Shown here: positions 17,118-26,408 of the stretch, in pieces
Layout: the number at the start of each line of letters is the position of its first letter
Position numbering within the stretch: position 1 is the stretch's first letter
Origin: Streptomyces sp. ALI-76-A
GTDB lineage: Bacteria > Actinomycetota > Actinomycetes > Streptomycetales > Streptomycetaceae
NCBI RefSeq assembly: GCF_030287445.1
Contig: NZ_JASVWB010000002.1
Coordinates: 3,720,001-3,784,000, forward strand
Length of the DNA stretch: 64,000 bases
Direction of reading: 5' to 3'
Program-made: the position numbers and the translations under genes
Notes under the pieces: model-generated
Databases searched by the model: none
Seen by the model: the letters and a program-made list of their open reading frames with translations, nothing else
What the model was told of the DNA's origin: nothing

Positions 17118-18461
17118 ATGGCGTCCACCGCGGCGGCGGGGGCCCCTCCGGGCCCCGTCGCCCCCAAGTCGCGCAAGAGCGTGACCGGCACCCGCAAGAC
17201 CGTGGCAGCGCTGTTCCTGCTGCCCGCTCTCGTGCTGCTGGGCGCGCTCGTGGTCTACCCGATCGGGTACTCGGTCGTCCGCAGCTTCTACGACCAGTCC
17301 GGCGGCGGCTTCGCCGGGTTCGACAACTACGAGGCCCTGTTCACCGACGACGGCATCCGCACCGCGCTCAAGAACAACGTCATCTGGGTGGTCTTCGCCC
17401 CGACGGTCGCCACCGCGCTCGGACTGATCTTCGCGGTGCTGACCGAACGGGTGCGCTGGGGCACGGCGTTCAAGCTCGTCGTCTTCATGCCGATGGCGAT
17501 CTCGATGCTGGCGGCGGGCATCATCTTCCGGCTGGTCTACGACCAGGACCCGGACAAGGGCGTCGCCAACGCGGTGTGGGTGGGCGTCCACGACACCTTC
17601 GCGGAGGCGTCCGCGTTCCCGAAGGCGCACCCGGGCCGCGACTCGCCGCTCACGGCGCAGGGGGGGAGCTTCGTCACCAAGGAGCCCGTCCGCGCCGGCG
17701 AGACCGTCACCCTGCCCCTGGTCGGTGTGGCCCCCGACCAGATGCCCGGGGACGCGAAGCCGGCCGCGGCGCCGCAGGCCGACCCGGGGAAGATCACCGG
17801 GACGACGTGGCAGGACTTCACCCGCGGCAAGGGCGTCGGCACGCTCGGCGCGCCCGACGCCTCCGAGCTCGGCTACCCCGGCATGCGGATCGAGGCGGTC
17901 AGGGACGGCAAGGTCGTGGAGTCGACGAAGGCCGCCGCCGACGGCACCTTCACCCTGTCGGACAAGGCCGACGGAGCCCAGCTCCGGCTGCCCGCGAGCA
18001 ACTTCAGGGAGCCCTACAACGGCCTGGACTGGCTCGGCCCGTCCCTGGTCACCCCCGCGATCATCGGGTCGTACATCTGGATGTGGGCGGGGTTCGCGAT
18101 GGTGCTGATCGCGGCCGGGCTGGCCGGGATGCCCCGGGAACTCCTGGAAGCGGCCCGCGTCGACGGCGCCAACGAGTGGCAGGTGTTCCGGAGGGTCACG
18201 GTCCCCCTCCTCGCGCCGGTCCTCGCGGTGGTCGCCGTCACCCTGATGATCAACGTCCTGAAGATCTTCGACCTGGTCTTCATCATCGCCCCGGGTTCCT
18301 CGCAGGACGACGCGAACGTCCTCGCGCTGGAGCTGTACCGCAAGGGCTTCTCCGAGGACCAGCCGGGCGTCGCGAGCGCCATCTCGGTGTTCCTGCTGCT
18401 GCTGGTCATCCCGGTGATGTGGTTCAACATCCGCAGGCTCAAGCGGGAGGTGCGGCGATGA
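17118..18461 (+). CDS. Sugar ABC permease (first) with a large extracytoplasmic insert
   Basis: A 447-residue permease, about 140 residues longer than usual for the family. Helices lie near residues 28-54, 86-112, 117-141, 312-337, 365-391 and 420-441. The cytoplasmic EAA loop (EAARVDGANEWQVFRR) sits after the fourth. Between helices three and four an extra domain of roughly 155 residues (about 148-303) projects outside the membrane. It is soluble and strand-rich, and its end (KAAADGTFTLSDKADGAQL) resembles a carboxypeptidase-regulatory-like beta-sandwich. MalF of E. coli has an outer insert too, but at a different point of the fold. The stop overlaps the next ATG (ATGA), so the two permeases are translated together. 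Confidence 0.9.
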   Translation: MASTAAAGAPPGPVAPKSRKSVTGTRKTVAALFLLPALVLLGALVVYPIGYSVVRSFYDQSGGGFAGFDNYEALFTDDGIRTALKNNVIWVVFAPTVATALGLIFAVLTERVRWGTAFKLVVFMPMAISMLAAGIIFRLVYDQDPDKGVANAVWVGVHDTFAEASAFPKAHPGRDSPLTAQGGSFVTKEPVRAGETVTLPLVGVAPDQMPGDAKPAAAPQADPGKITGTTWQDFTRGKGVGTLGAPDASELGYPGMRIEAVRDGKVVESTKAAADGTFTLSDKADGAQLRLPASNFREPYNGLDWLGPSLVTPAIIGSYIWMWAGFAMVLIAAGLAGMPRELLEAARVDGANEWQVFRRVTVPLLAPVLAVVAVTLMINVLKIFDLVFIIAPGSSQDDANVLALELYRKGFSEDQPGVASAISVFLLLLVIPVMWFNIRRLKREVRR

Positions 18462-19366
18462 CCACACAGACCGACCGGCCCACCGAGGCGGCGCCGGCCG
18501 AGAACGTGAAGCCGGAGCGGTCGCTCGGATCACGCCTCGCGGAACGTGTCAGCGGCGGTCTGGTGCAGTTCTTCCTCGTCGTCGTCGGCCTGTTCTGGCT
18601 GGTCCCGACGTTCGGGCTGCTGCTGTCCTCGCTGCGGCCGCCCAAGGAGATGACGGTCAGCGGCTGGTGGGACGTCTTCAGCAAGCCGTCCCAGCTCACC
18701 TTCGAGAGCTACGACAAGCTCCTGCAGAACAGCGACATCACCAACTCGCTCGTCAACACGGCCCTGATCACGGTGCCGGCGACCCTCCTGGTCGTCGTCA
18801 TCGGCGCGCTCGCGGGCTACGCGTTCGCGTGGATGGAGTTCCCGGGCCGCGACTGGTGGTTCCTGGGCGTGGTCGGCCTGCTGGTCGTGCCGGTGCAGGT
18901 GGCGCTGATCCCGATCGCCGAACTGTTCGGCAAGATCGGGCTGTTCGGTTCCATCCTCGGGGTGGTCCTGTTCCACACGGGCTTCGGCCTGCCCTTCGCG
19001 GTGTTCCTGCTGCGGAACTTCTTCGCGGAGATCCCGAAGGAGCTGCTGGAAGCCGCCCGGCTCGACGGTGCCGGTGAACTGCGCCTGTTCGCGCGGGTCG
19101 TGATGCCGCTCGGCGGGCCCGCGATCGCGAGTCTGGGCATCTTCCAGTTCCTGTGGGTGTGGAACGACATGCTGATCGCGCTGGTGTTCTCCAACGCCGA
19201 CAGCCAGCCGATCACGGTCGCCCTCCAGACACAGGTACGCCAGTTCGGCAACAACATCGACGTCCTGGCGCCCGGCGCGTTCATCTCGATGGTGATCCCG
19301 CTGGCCGTGTTCTTCGCGTTCCAGCGGCAGTTCGTCTCCGGTGTGATGGCGGGCGCGGTCAAGTAG
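18458..19366 (+). CDS. Sugar ABC permease (second)
   Basis: A 302-residue permease of the MalG type with six predicted helices and the EAA loop EAARLDGAGELRLFARV. The ATG at 18458 overlaps the TGA of the first permease, with GGGAGG eight bases upstream. The N-terminal 30 residues are cytoplasmic and polar. It pairs with the first permease to form the membrane channel. A terminator follows the stop. Confidence 0.93.
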   Translation: MTTQTDRPTEAAPAENVKPERSLGSRLAERVSGGLVQFFLVVVGLFWLVPTFGLLLSSLRPPKEMTVSGWWDVFSKPSQLTFESYDKLLQNSDITNSLVNTALITVPATLLVVVIGALAGYAFAWMEFPGRDWWFLGVVGLLVVPVQVALIPIAELFGKIGLFGSILGVVLFHTGFGLPFAVFLLRNFFAEIPKELLEAARLDGAGELRLFARVVMPLGGPAIASLGIFQFLWVWNDMLIALVFSNADSQPITVALQTQVRQFGNNIDVLAPGAFISMVIPLAVFFAFQRQFVSGVMAGAVK

Positions 19367-19389
19367 CCCGTACGACAGGTGGATTGGGC

Positions 19390-19415
19390 GGGGCGGACCG
19401 GCAGCGGTCCGCCCC
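19390..19415 (+). terminator. Terminator of the sugar ABC operon
   Basis: Stem GGGGCGGACC (19390-19399) with GGTCCGCCCC (19406-19415) and a six-base loop, 24 bases after the permease stop. Confidence 0.85.
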
Positions 19416-19517
19416 CTGGCGTTCGCGCGCTGTCCCCCGTATGCCACACGAACCGTAACCAAGTCACTCCATTGGCCGTTCCCGGGCAGAACTCCCGCGC
19501 CGACCCATGGATGTCCC

Positions 19518-21788
19518 GTGCCCCGGTTCAGTGTCATCGTCCCCGCGTACCAGGTCCAGGCGTATCTGCACGAGTGCCTGGAATCGGTGCTGTCCCAGTC
19601 GTATCCGGATCTGGAGCTGATCGCGGTCGACGACCGCTCGCCGGACGCCTGCGGCGCGATCATCGACGAGTTCGCCGCCCGCGATCCGCGCGTCCGCCCG
19701 GTGCACCTGCCGGAGAACCAGGGCCTGGGCGGTGCCCGCAACGCGGGCATGCGCGAGGCGAGCGGCGACTACCTGGTCTTCCTGGACGGTGACGACACCC
19801 TCACCCCCGACGCGCTGCGCGCGATCGCCGACCGGCTGAAGGAGACGGACGAGCCGGACGTCCTGGTCTACGACTACGCGCGCACCTACTGGTCCGGCCG
19901 CACCGTCCGCAACCAGGCGGCCGTCCGGCTCACCGAGCGCGGCCCGGCCCCGTTCCGGCTGGAGGACCGGCCGGGGCTGCTGCACGTGCTGATGGTGGCC
20001 TGGAACAAGGCGTACCGGCGGGAGTTCGTCGAGCGGGCGGGCTTCGCCTTCCCGCCCGGCTACTACGAGGACACCCCGTGGACCTACCCGGTCCTGATGA
20101 CGGCGGAGTCCATCGCGACCCTCGACCGGGTGTGCGTGCACTACCGGCAGCGCCGGCGGGGCAGCATCCTCGGCACCACCAGCCGCCGCCACTTCGACGT
20201 CTTCGCGCAGTACGACCGGGTGTTCGCGTACATCGAGCGCCGCCCCGAACTGGCGCGCTGGCGGCCGGTGCTGTTCCGCCGGATGGTCGACCACCTGCTG
20301 ACGGTGTTCGCCCGCCGGGAGCGACTGCCGCGCGAGTGCCGGGCCGAGTTCCTGCGCACCGCCCGCGCGCACTGCCGCCGGTACCGCGCCCCCGGCCATC
20401 CCGTCCCCGTGCGCGCCCGTCTCCGGCACGCCCTCGTCCGGCTGGGCCTGCACCGCACGTACCGCGCGCTGCGGCTGACCGCGGCCGGGCGACGCCGGTG
20501 CGTCAGGGCCCTCGTCCGCGTGCTCGGGGCGGGCCGGTCCGCGGCGCTGCGGCTGCACTACCGCGTGCAGTTGCTCCTTCCCCTGCGCGCCGACCGTGCC
20601 GTCTTCACCGCGGACGGGGACCGCGGCCACGGCTGCAACCCGGGCGCGCTGGAGACCGCGTTCCGCACGCACGCCCCGCACATCCGCACGGCGTGGGTCG
20701 CCCGCCCCGAGCACCACCACACCGTCCCGACCGTCACCCGCCGGGTCACGCCCGGCTCGGCCGCCTACTGGACGGCGCTCGCCCGCTCCAAGTACCTGGT
20801 GAGCAACGCCGACTTCGACCGCCGCCTGGTCAAGCGGTCCGGCCAGGTCCTGGTCCAGACCCAGCGGGGCACCCCGCTCAAGCACATGGGGCTCGACCTC
20901 CAGGAGCGCCCGGCGGCCGCGCGGGACACGGACTTCGCCGCGCTGCTGCGGGGCGTCGACCAGTGGGACTACGTACTGTCCGCCAACCGCCACTCCACCC
21001 TCACCTGGGAGCGCGTCCTGCCCGGCGGCTACACCACGCTCGCCCACGGCCAGCCGCGCAACGACGTCTTCCAGCAGGCGACCACGGCGGACGTGGCCCG
21101 GCTGCGCGGGTGCCTCGGCATCCCCGAGGGCACGGTCGCGGTCCTGTACGCGCCCACCCACCGGGACTACCGCCGCGCCCAGTGCCCGTCCCTGGACCTG
21201 GACCGTCTCGTGCGCAGCCTCGGCCCCCGCTTCACCGTCCTGGCCCGCTCCCACCCGGTCCACGGCGGTCCCCTGACCGGGCAGGCCGGGGAGTCGGCCC
21301 GGGTCGTCGACGTCACCGGCCATCCGAGCGTCGAGCACCTGTGCCTCGCCTCGGACGTCCTGGTCACCGACTACTCGTCGATCATGTTCGACTACGCCAA
21401 CCTGGACCGGCCGATCGTGATCCTCGCCGACGACCGGGAGGCGTACGAGGCGGCCCGGGGCACCTACTTCGACCTGCGGTCCTTCCCGCCGGGCGCGGTC
21501 GCGCGCAGCGAGGACGAGCTGATCGACATCTTCGCCACCGGCCACTGGCGCGGCTCACGCTCCGCCCAGCTGCGCGCGGCGTTCCGCGAGCGCTTCTGCC
21601 CGTACGACGACGGACGCGCCGCCGAGCGGGTCGTCAGGCAGGTGGTGCTGGGCGAGACGGACCTGCCGCCGGTCGTCCCGCTCGCCGAGCGCCGGCCCGT
21701 GCCGTCGGCGGCCGCGGCCAGCACGCGCTCCCCGCTCGCCACCGTGCCGCATCCGGCCGGTTCCCCGGCCCTCACCGACCGCGCCTGA
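19518..21788 (+). CDS. GT2 glycosyltransferase - TagF-like polyol-phosphate transferase fusion (class A, copy 1)
   Basis: A 756-residue two-domain protein. Residues 1-230 form a complete GT-A/GT2 domain: VDDRSPD, metal-binding LDGDD, and YYEDTPW carrying the likely catalytic base. Residues about 370-720 form a CDP-glycerol glycerophosphotransferase-like domain with YAPTHRDYR and TDYSSIMFDYANLDRP. The HGTPLK histidine, essential in characterised TagF, is replaced by Arg450 (TQRGTPLKHMG), while the second active-site histidine (RSHP) remains. The polymerase half may therefore be inactive or altered. Start GTG 19518 lacks a clear ribosome-binding site. First of three consecutive related genes; a wall teichoic-acid-type polymer is the inferred product. 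Confidence 0.85.
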   Translation: MPRFSVIVPAYQVQAYLHECLESVLSQSYPDLELIAVDDRSPDACGAIIDEFAARDPRVRPVHLPENQGLGGARNAGMREASGDYLVFLDGDDTLTPDALRAIADRLKETDEPDVLVYDYARTYWSGRTVRNQAAVRLTERGPAPFRLEDRPGLLHVLMVAWNKAYRREFVERAGFAFPPGYYEDTPWTYPVLMTAESIATLDRVCVHYRQRRRGSILGTTSRRHFDVFAQYDRVFAYIERRPELARWRPVLFRRMVDHLLTVFARRERLPRECRAEFLRTARAHCRRYRAPGHPVPVRARLRHALVRLGLHRTYRALRLTAAGRRRCVRALVRVLGAGRSAALRLHYRVQLLLPLRADRAVFTADGDRGHGCNPGALETAFRTHAPHIRTAWVARPEHHHTVPTVTRRVTPGSAAYWTALARSKYLVSNADFDRRLVKRSGQVLVQTQRGTPLKHMGLDLQERPAAARDTDFAALLRGVDQWDYVLSANRHSTLTWERVLPGGYTTLAHGQPRNDVFQQATTADVARLRGCLGIPEGTVAVLYAPTHRDYRRAQCPSLDLDRLVRSLGPRFTVLARSHPVHGGPLTGQAGESARVVDVTGHPSVEHLCLASDVLVTDYSSIMFDYANLDRPIVILADDREAYEAARGTYFDLRSFPPGAVARSEDELIDIFATGHWRGSRSAQLRAAFRERFCPYDDGRAAERVVRQVVLGETDLPPVVPLAERRPVPSAAAASTRSPLATVPHPAGSPALTDRA

Positions 21789-21969
21789 ACGCCGTTCCCA
21801 CCTCCGGGGAGTCCGTATGCCCTCCAGTCCCTCGCGGCCCACTCCGACCCGGCCGAACACCTGGCGTCCGACGGGCCGGCCGGGCCGCCGCGGCGGGTGA
21901 GCCGCCCGGCTCCCCCGCGCGCCGGGAGCGAACCATGACCACTCCGGGAACCTCGACAGAAAGAGCAGA

Positions 21970-24171
21970 ATGCCCCGCTTCAGCATCATCGTCCCGTCCC
22001 ACGGGGTCGTGGGCCGCCTGTCCCAGGCGCTGGACTCGGTCCTCGCCCAGTCCTTCGGCGACTTCGAGCTGATCCCGGTCTGCGACGCGCCCGACTCCCC
22101 CGCGTCGGACGTCGTGGCCGGGTACGCCCGCCGGGACTCCCGGGTGACCCCGGTGCACTCCCCGCCGTCGGCGGGCCTCGCGGGGGCCCGCAACACCGGG
22201 ACACGGGCGGCGACCGGCGCGTATCTGCTGTTCCTCGACGGGGACGACGTCCTCGTGCCGGGCGCGCTGGCGGCGCTGGCCGCACGGCTCGATGAGACCG
22301 GTGACGTGGACGTGCTGTACTTCGAGCACGAGCGGGTGCCGTGGTGGGAGGGCGAGCCGGCCAACCCGGCCGCTCCGGTCCTGGCGGGGACCCCTCGGGC
22401 GGCCTTCTCCCCCGACGAGGCCCCCCGGCTGACCGGCGTCCAGCTCCCGGCGTGGAGCGCCGCCCACCGTCGCGCCTTCGTCGCCGAGCACCGGCTCGCC
22501 TTCCCCGACGGCCACTTCACCGACGTCGGGTTCGGCGCCCTGAGCATCCTGGCCGCCGAGCGGGTCGCGGTGCTGCGCTCGGTCGTCGTCCGGCATCTGG
22601 TGCGCCGGCAGGGCAGCCGCCTCACGCTGCCCGGCGAGCACCACTTCGACCTGCTGGACCAGGCCGAGCTGGTGCTCGTCCGGGCGTCCGAGCGGGGCCT
22701 GGCCGGGGAGCGGCTGCACCAGCTGTTCGAGCAGCTCTTCGCCGCCGTGCTGAAGACGGCCGCCCGGCCGCGCCGCCTGCCCGCCCGGCGCCGCGCCTAC
22801 TTCCGCCGGGCGAGCGGGCTGTACCGGCGCCACCGCCCCGCCGGGTTCCGGGCGCCGGGCGGCAGTCCGGGCGTGCAGCACCGGCTGCTGGCGACCGGGT
22901 CGTACGCCGCCTTCCGGGCCCTGCGCGACGCCAACCGGGGGGCGACCAGAGCGGTCGAGGCCCTCCCGCGTCCGCGCATGCTGCGCACCCGCCTGCTGTA
23001 CCAGCACCATCTGCGCCGCCCCCTCGACCCGCGGCTCGCGGTGTACTGCGCCTACTGGGGCCGCGGTTACGCCTGCAACCCGGCCGCGATCCACGCCAAG
23101 GCCCGCCAACTGGCCCCGCACATCCGCGCGGTGTTCCTGGTCGAGCCGGACCAGGCGCACACCCTGCCGGAGGGGATCGAGTACGCCGTCATCGGCAGCC
23201 ACCGGTACTGGGAGGTCCTGGCGCGCGCCACCTACCTGGTCAACAACGCCAACTTCGCGGAGGGCGTGGTCAAGCGGCCCGGCAGCGTGCACCTACAGAC
23301 GCAGCACGGCACCCCGCTGAAGCGGATGGGCGTCGACCAGTCGACGTACCCGGTGGTGGCCGCCGCGACCGGCAGCTTCACCAGGCTGCTGGGACGGGTG
23401 GACCGCTGGGACTACAACCTCTCCGCCAACCGTCACTCCACCCAGACCTGGGAGCGGGCCTTCCCGGGCGCCTACGAGCACCTGGAGTACGGCTATCCGC
23501 GCAACGACGTGTACTACACGGCGACCGCGGACGACGTGGCCCGGATCCGCGGGGAACTGGGCGTCCCGGAGGGCGCGACGGCCGTCCTGTACGCGCCCAC
23601 CCACCGTGACCACCGGACCGGTTTCGCGCCGGGCCTGGACCTGGAGGCGTTCTGCGAACAGGCCGGCGAGGACGTGGTGGTGCTGCTGCGCGCCCACTAC
23701 TTCTACGACCGGGGCGCGCGGAGGAGCACCGGCCGGGTCATCGACGTGACCGCGCACCGCTCCTCCGAGGACGTCTGCCTGGCCGCCGACGCGCTGGTCA
23801 CCGACTACTCGTCGATCATGTTCGACTACGCCAACCTGGACCGCCCGGTCGTCGTGTACGCCGACGACTGGGAGGTCTACCGGGAGACCCGAGGCGTCTA
23901 CTTCGACCTCATGGCCGCCCCGCCCGGTCCGGTGACCCGCACGCCCCAGGAGCTGGCACGGGTGTTCCGCGACGGCTCGTACGCGGGAGCGGAGTCGGCC
24001 GCGCTGCGGGGCCGCTTCCGTGAGCGTTTCTGCGAGTTCGACGACGGACGCGCCGCCGAGCGCGTCGTCCGCCGGGTGTTCCTCGGCGAGCCGCCGGAGG
24101 CGCTCCCGCCCGTGCTCCCGCTCGCGGAGCGCGTCCCGGCCCCCGCCGCCGCCACCCTCGTAAGGAGCTGA
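21970..24171 (+). CDS. GT2 - TagF-like fusion (class B, copy 2)
   Basis: A 733-residue relative of the preceding protein with the opposite pattern of conservation. The TagF-like half is intact (TQHGTPLKRMG with His446, RAHYFY, YAPTHRDH, TDYSSIMFDYANLDRP). The GT2 half keeps LDGDD but has lost others: VDD-type residues are now VCDAPDS, WNK became AWS, and the EDTPW base motif became TDVGF. The glycosyltransferase half is thus probably not catalytic. ATG 21970 is 181 bases after the previous gene; that spacer holds only a degenerate open frame. The C-terminal TagF half probably adds glycerol-phosphate or a similar unit to a wall polymer. Confidence 0.83.
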   Translation: MPRFSIIVPSHGVVGRLSQALDSVLAQSFGDFELIPVCDAPDSPASDVVAGYARRDSRVTPVHSPPSAGLAGARNTGTRAATGAYLLFLDGDDVLVPGALAALAARLDETGDVDVLYFEHERVPWWEGEPANPAAPVLAGTPRAAFSPDEAPRLTGVQLPAWSAAHRRAFVAEHRLAFPDGHFTDVGFGALSILAAERVAVLRSVVVRHLVRRQGSRLTLPGEHHFDLLDQAELVLVRASERGLAGERLHQLFEQLFAAVLKTAARPRRLPARRRAYFRRASGLYRRHRPAGFRAPGGSPGVQHRLLATGSYAAFRALRDANRGATRAVEALPRPRMLRTRLLYQHHLRRPLDPRLAVYCAYWGRGYACNPAAIHAKARQLAPHIRAVFLVEPDQAHTLPEGIEYAVIGSHRYWEVLARATYLVNNANFAEGVVKRPGSVHLQTQHGTPLKRMGVDQSTYPVVAAATGSFTRLLGRVDRWDYNLSANRHSTQTWERAFPGAYEHLEYGYPRNDVYYTATADDVARIRGELGVPEGATAVLYAPTHRDHRTGFAPGLDLEAFCEQAGEDVVVLLRAHYFYDRGARRSTGRVIDVTAHRSSEDVCLAADALVTDYSSIMFDYANLDRPVVVYADDWEVYRETRGVYFDLMAAPPGPVTRTPQELARVFRDGSYAGAESAALRGRFRERFCEFDDGRAAERVVRRVFLGEPPEALPPVLPLAERVPAPAAATLVRS

Positions 24172-24179
24172 CGTAAGCA

Positions 24180-26408
24180 GTGCCCCGCTTCAGCGTCATC
24201 GTGCCCGTCTTCAAGGTGCAGGGCTTTCTGCGCGAGTGCCTCGACTCGGTCCTGGAGCAGTCCTACCGGGACATCGAGGTCATCGCCGTGGACGACTGCT
24301 CGCCGGACGGCTGCGGCGCGATCCTCGACGAGTACGCGGCCCGGGACGCCCGCGTCCGGGTGCTGCACCTGCCCGAGAACGTCGGCCTCGGCCGCGCCCG
24401 CAACGCCGGACTGCCGCACGCCACCGGCGACTTCCTCCTCTTCCTGGACAGCGACGACACCCTCACGCCGGGCGCGCTGCGCGCGCTGGCCGACCGGCTG
24501 ACTGAGACGTCCGACCCGGATGTGCTGGTCTTCGACTACGCGCGCACCTACTGGTGGGGCGGCACCCGGCGCAACGTCCTCGCGCACGTGCTCGCCGAGG
24601 CGTCCGAGGGCACCTTCACGGTCGCCGACCGGCCGGAGATCCTCGACCTGCTGATGGTCGTGTGGAACAAGGTCTACCGCCGTGACTTCGTCGCGCGCGA
24701 GGGCTTCACCTTCCCGCCCGGCTACTACGAGGACACGCCCTGGACGTTCCCGGTCCTGCTGAGCGCCTCGCGGATCGCCACCCTCGACCGGATCTGCCTG
24801 AACTACCGGCAGCGCCGCCAGGGCAACATCCTGTCCACCACCAGCCGCAAGCACTTCGACATCCACGACCAGTACGAGCGGGTCTTCGCGTTCGTCGACT
24901 CCCGCCCGCAGCTGGCGAGTTGGCGGCCCTACCTGCACACCAAGATGGGCGAGCACTGCCTGGACATCCTCGCCAAGCCGGACCGGCTGCCGCCGTCCGC
25001 CAAGGCCGAGTTCTTCCGCCGTACGGCCGAGATGTTCCGCAGGCACAAGCCGCCCGGCCTGTCCGTGCCGCCCGAACTGCGGGTACTGGAGGGCAGTTAC
25101 CCGCTGTACGTGGCCTGGCGGCAGGCGGGCCGGGCCGGGCGGGAACTCGGGCGGCGCGCGCAGGCGGCGCGTCGGGCGGCGGGCACCCGGGTGGCGGCAC
25201 GCCGCCCCACGCTGAGCGCACGCCGCGCGCTGGACCCGGACCTCGTCCTCTACTCGGCCTTCTCGCACCGGGGCGTGCTCGGTGACCCGGCCGCGGTCTA
25301 CCGCGCGGCGCGGGTGATCGCTCCGCATCTGCGCGGGGTGTGGGTGGTGCGGGACGAGGAGGCGGCGGCCCTGCTGCCACCGGACGTCGAACACGTCCTC
25401 CTCGACTCCCCGCGCTACCGCCGGGTGGCCGCGCGGGCCACCTACTTCGTCAACAACGTCAACTGGCCCGGCCCGCTGCCCAAGCGCCCCGGCAGCGTCC
25501 ACATCCACACCCACCAGGGCACCCCGCTCAAGTACATGGGCGCCGACCTGCTGGACAAGCCGGGTGCCCGCTACGGTCTGGACGTGCCGCAGATGCTGCG
25601 CCGCGCCGACCGCTGGGACTACAGCCTGGTCGCCAACCCGCACTCCGAGCTGGTGTGGGAGCGGGCGTACCCGTGCCACTTCCGCTCGGCGCGGACCGGC
25701 AGCCCGCGCAACGACGTCCTGGTCCGCGCCCGGCCGGACGACGGCGCGGCCGTCCGCGCCCGGCTGGGGATCCCGGCCGGCCACCGGGTCGTGCTGTACG
25801 CGCCGACCCGCCGCGACTACCGGCGCGGCGGCCACGTCGACCGGATCGACCTGGCGCGGTTCGCGGAGGACCTGGGGCCCGGCCACACCCTCGTGGTGCG
25901 CCTGCACCCCTCGCTCGCCGCCGGCCCGGCGCGCGGTCTGGGCCTCGCCGAGCTGCACCGGCGCGGTGTCCTGGTCGACGCGACCGACGAACCGCACGCC
26001 GAGGACGTCCTGCTCGCCGCCGACGTCCTGGTCACCGACTACTCGGCCCTGATGTTCGACTACGCCCTGCTGGACCGGCCGATCGTCGTCCACGCCGACG
26101 ACTGGGGCGCCTACACGGCCGGCCGGGGCACCTACTTCGACATCACCGCCGAGCCACCGGGCCACGTCTCGCGCTCCTACCGGGAGCTGGCGTGGCTGTT
26201 CGCCTCCGGGACCTGGCGGGACGAGGAGTCGGCCCGCCTGCGGTCCGTCTTCCGGGAGCGGTTCGGCACGTTCGACGACGGACACGCCTCGGAGCGGGTC
26301 GTACGGACGCTGCTGCTCGGCGAGGACGGGTGGGTGCCGGGGCCGCCGGCGGCCGCCGGGCCGCTGCCGGCGCCGGCCGCCGGCCGTGACCTGCTGACCT
26401 CCTCGTGA
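24180..26408 (+). CDS. GT2 - TagF-like fusion (class A, copy 3)
   Basis: A 742-residue fusion starting at GTG 24180 behind GGAG, eight bases after the previous stop. The GT2 domain is complete (VDDCSPD, LDSDD, WNK, YYEDTPW). In the TagF-like domain the HGTPLK histidine is Gln446 (THQGTPLKYMG), and SSIMFDYANLDRP reads SALMFDYALLDRP; RLHP is kept. It most resembles copy 1. Its TGA overlaps the GTG of the next membrane-protein gene, so the products are probably co-translated. Confidence 0.84.
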   Translation: MPRFSVIVPVFKVQGFLRECLDSVLEQSYRDIEVIAVDDCSPDGCGAILDEYAARDARVRVLHLPENVGLGRARNAGLPHATGDFLLFLDSDDTLTPGALRALADRLTETSDPDVLVFDYARTYWWGGTRRNVLAHVLAEASEGTFTVADRPEILDLLMVVWNKVYRRDFVAREGFTFPPGYYEDTPWTFPVLLSASRIATLDRICLNYRQRRQGNILSTTSRKHFDIHDQYERVFAFVDSRPQLASWRPYLHTKMGEHCLDILAKPDRLPPSAKAEFFRRTAEMFRRHKPPGLSVPPELRVLEGSYPLYVAWRQAGRAGRELGRRAQAARRAAGTRVAARRPTLSARRALDPDLVLYSAFSHRGVLGDPAAVYRAARVIAPHLRGVWVVRDEEAAALLPPDVEHVLLDSPRYRRVAARATYFVNNVNWPGPLPKRPGSVHIHTHQGTPLKYMGADLLDKPGARYGLDVPQMLRRADRWDYSLVANPHSELVWERAYPCHFRSARTGSPRNDVLVRARPDDGAAVRARLGIPAGHRVVLYAPTRRDYRRGGHVDRIDLARFAEDLGPGHTLVVRLHPSLAAGPARGLGLAELHRRGVLVDATDEPHAEDVLLAADVLVTDYSALMFDYALLDRPIVVHADDWGAYTAGRGTYFDITAEPPGHVSRSYRELAWLFASGTWRDEESARLRSVFRERFGTFDDGHASERVVRTLLLGEDGWVPGPPAAAGPLPAPAAGRDLLTSS

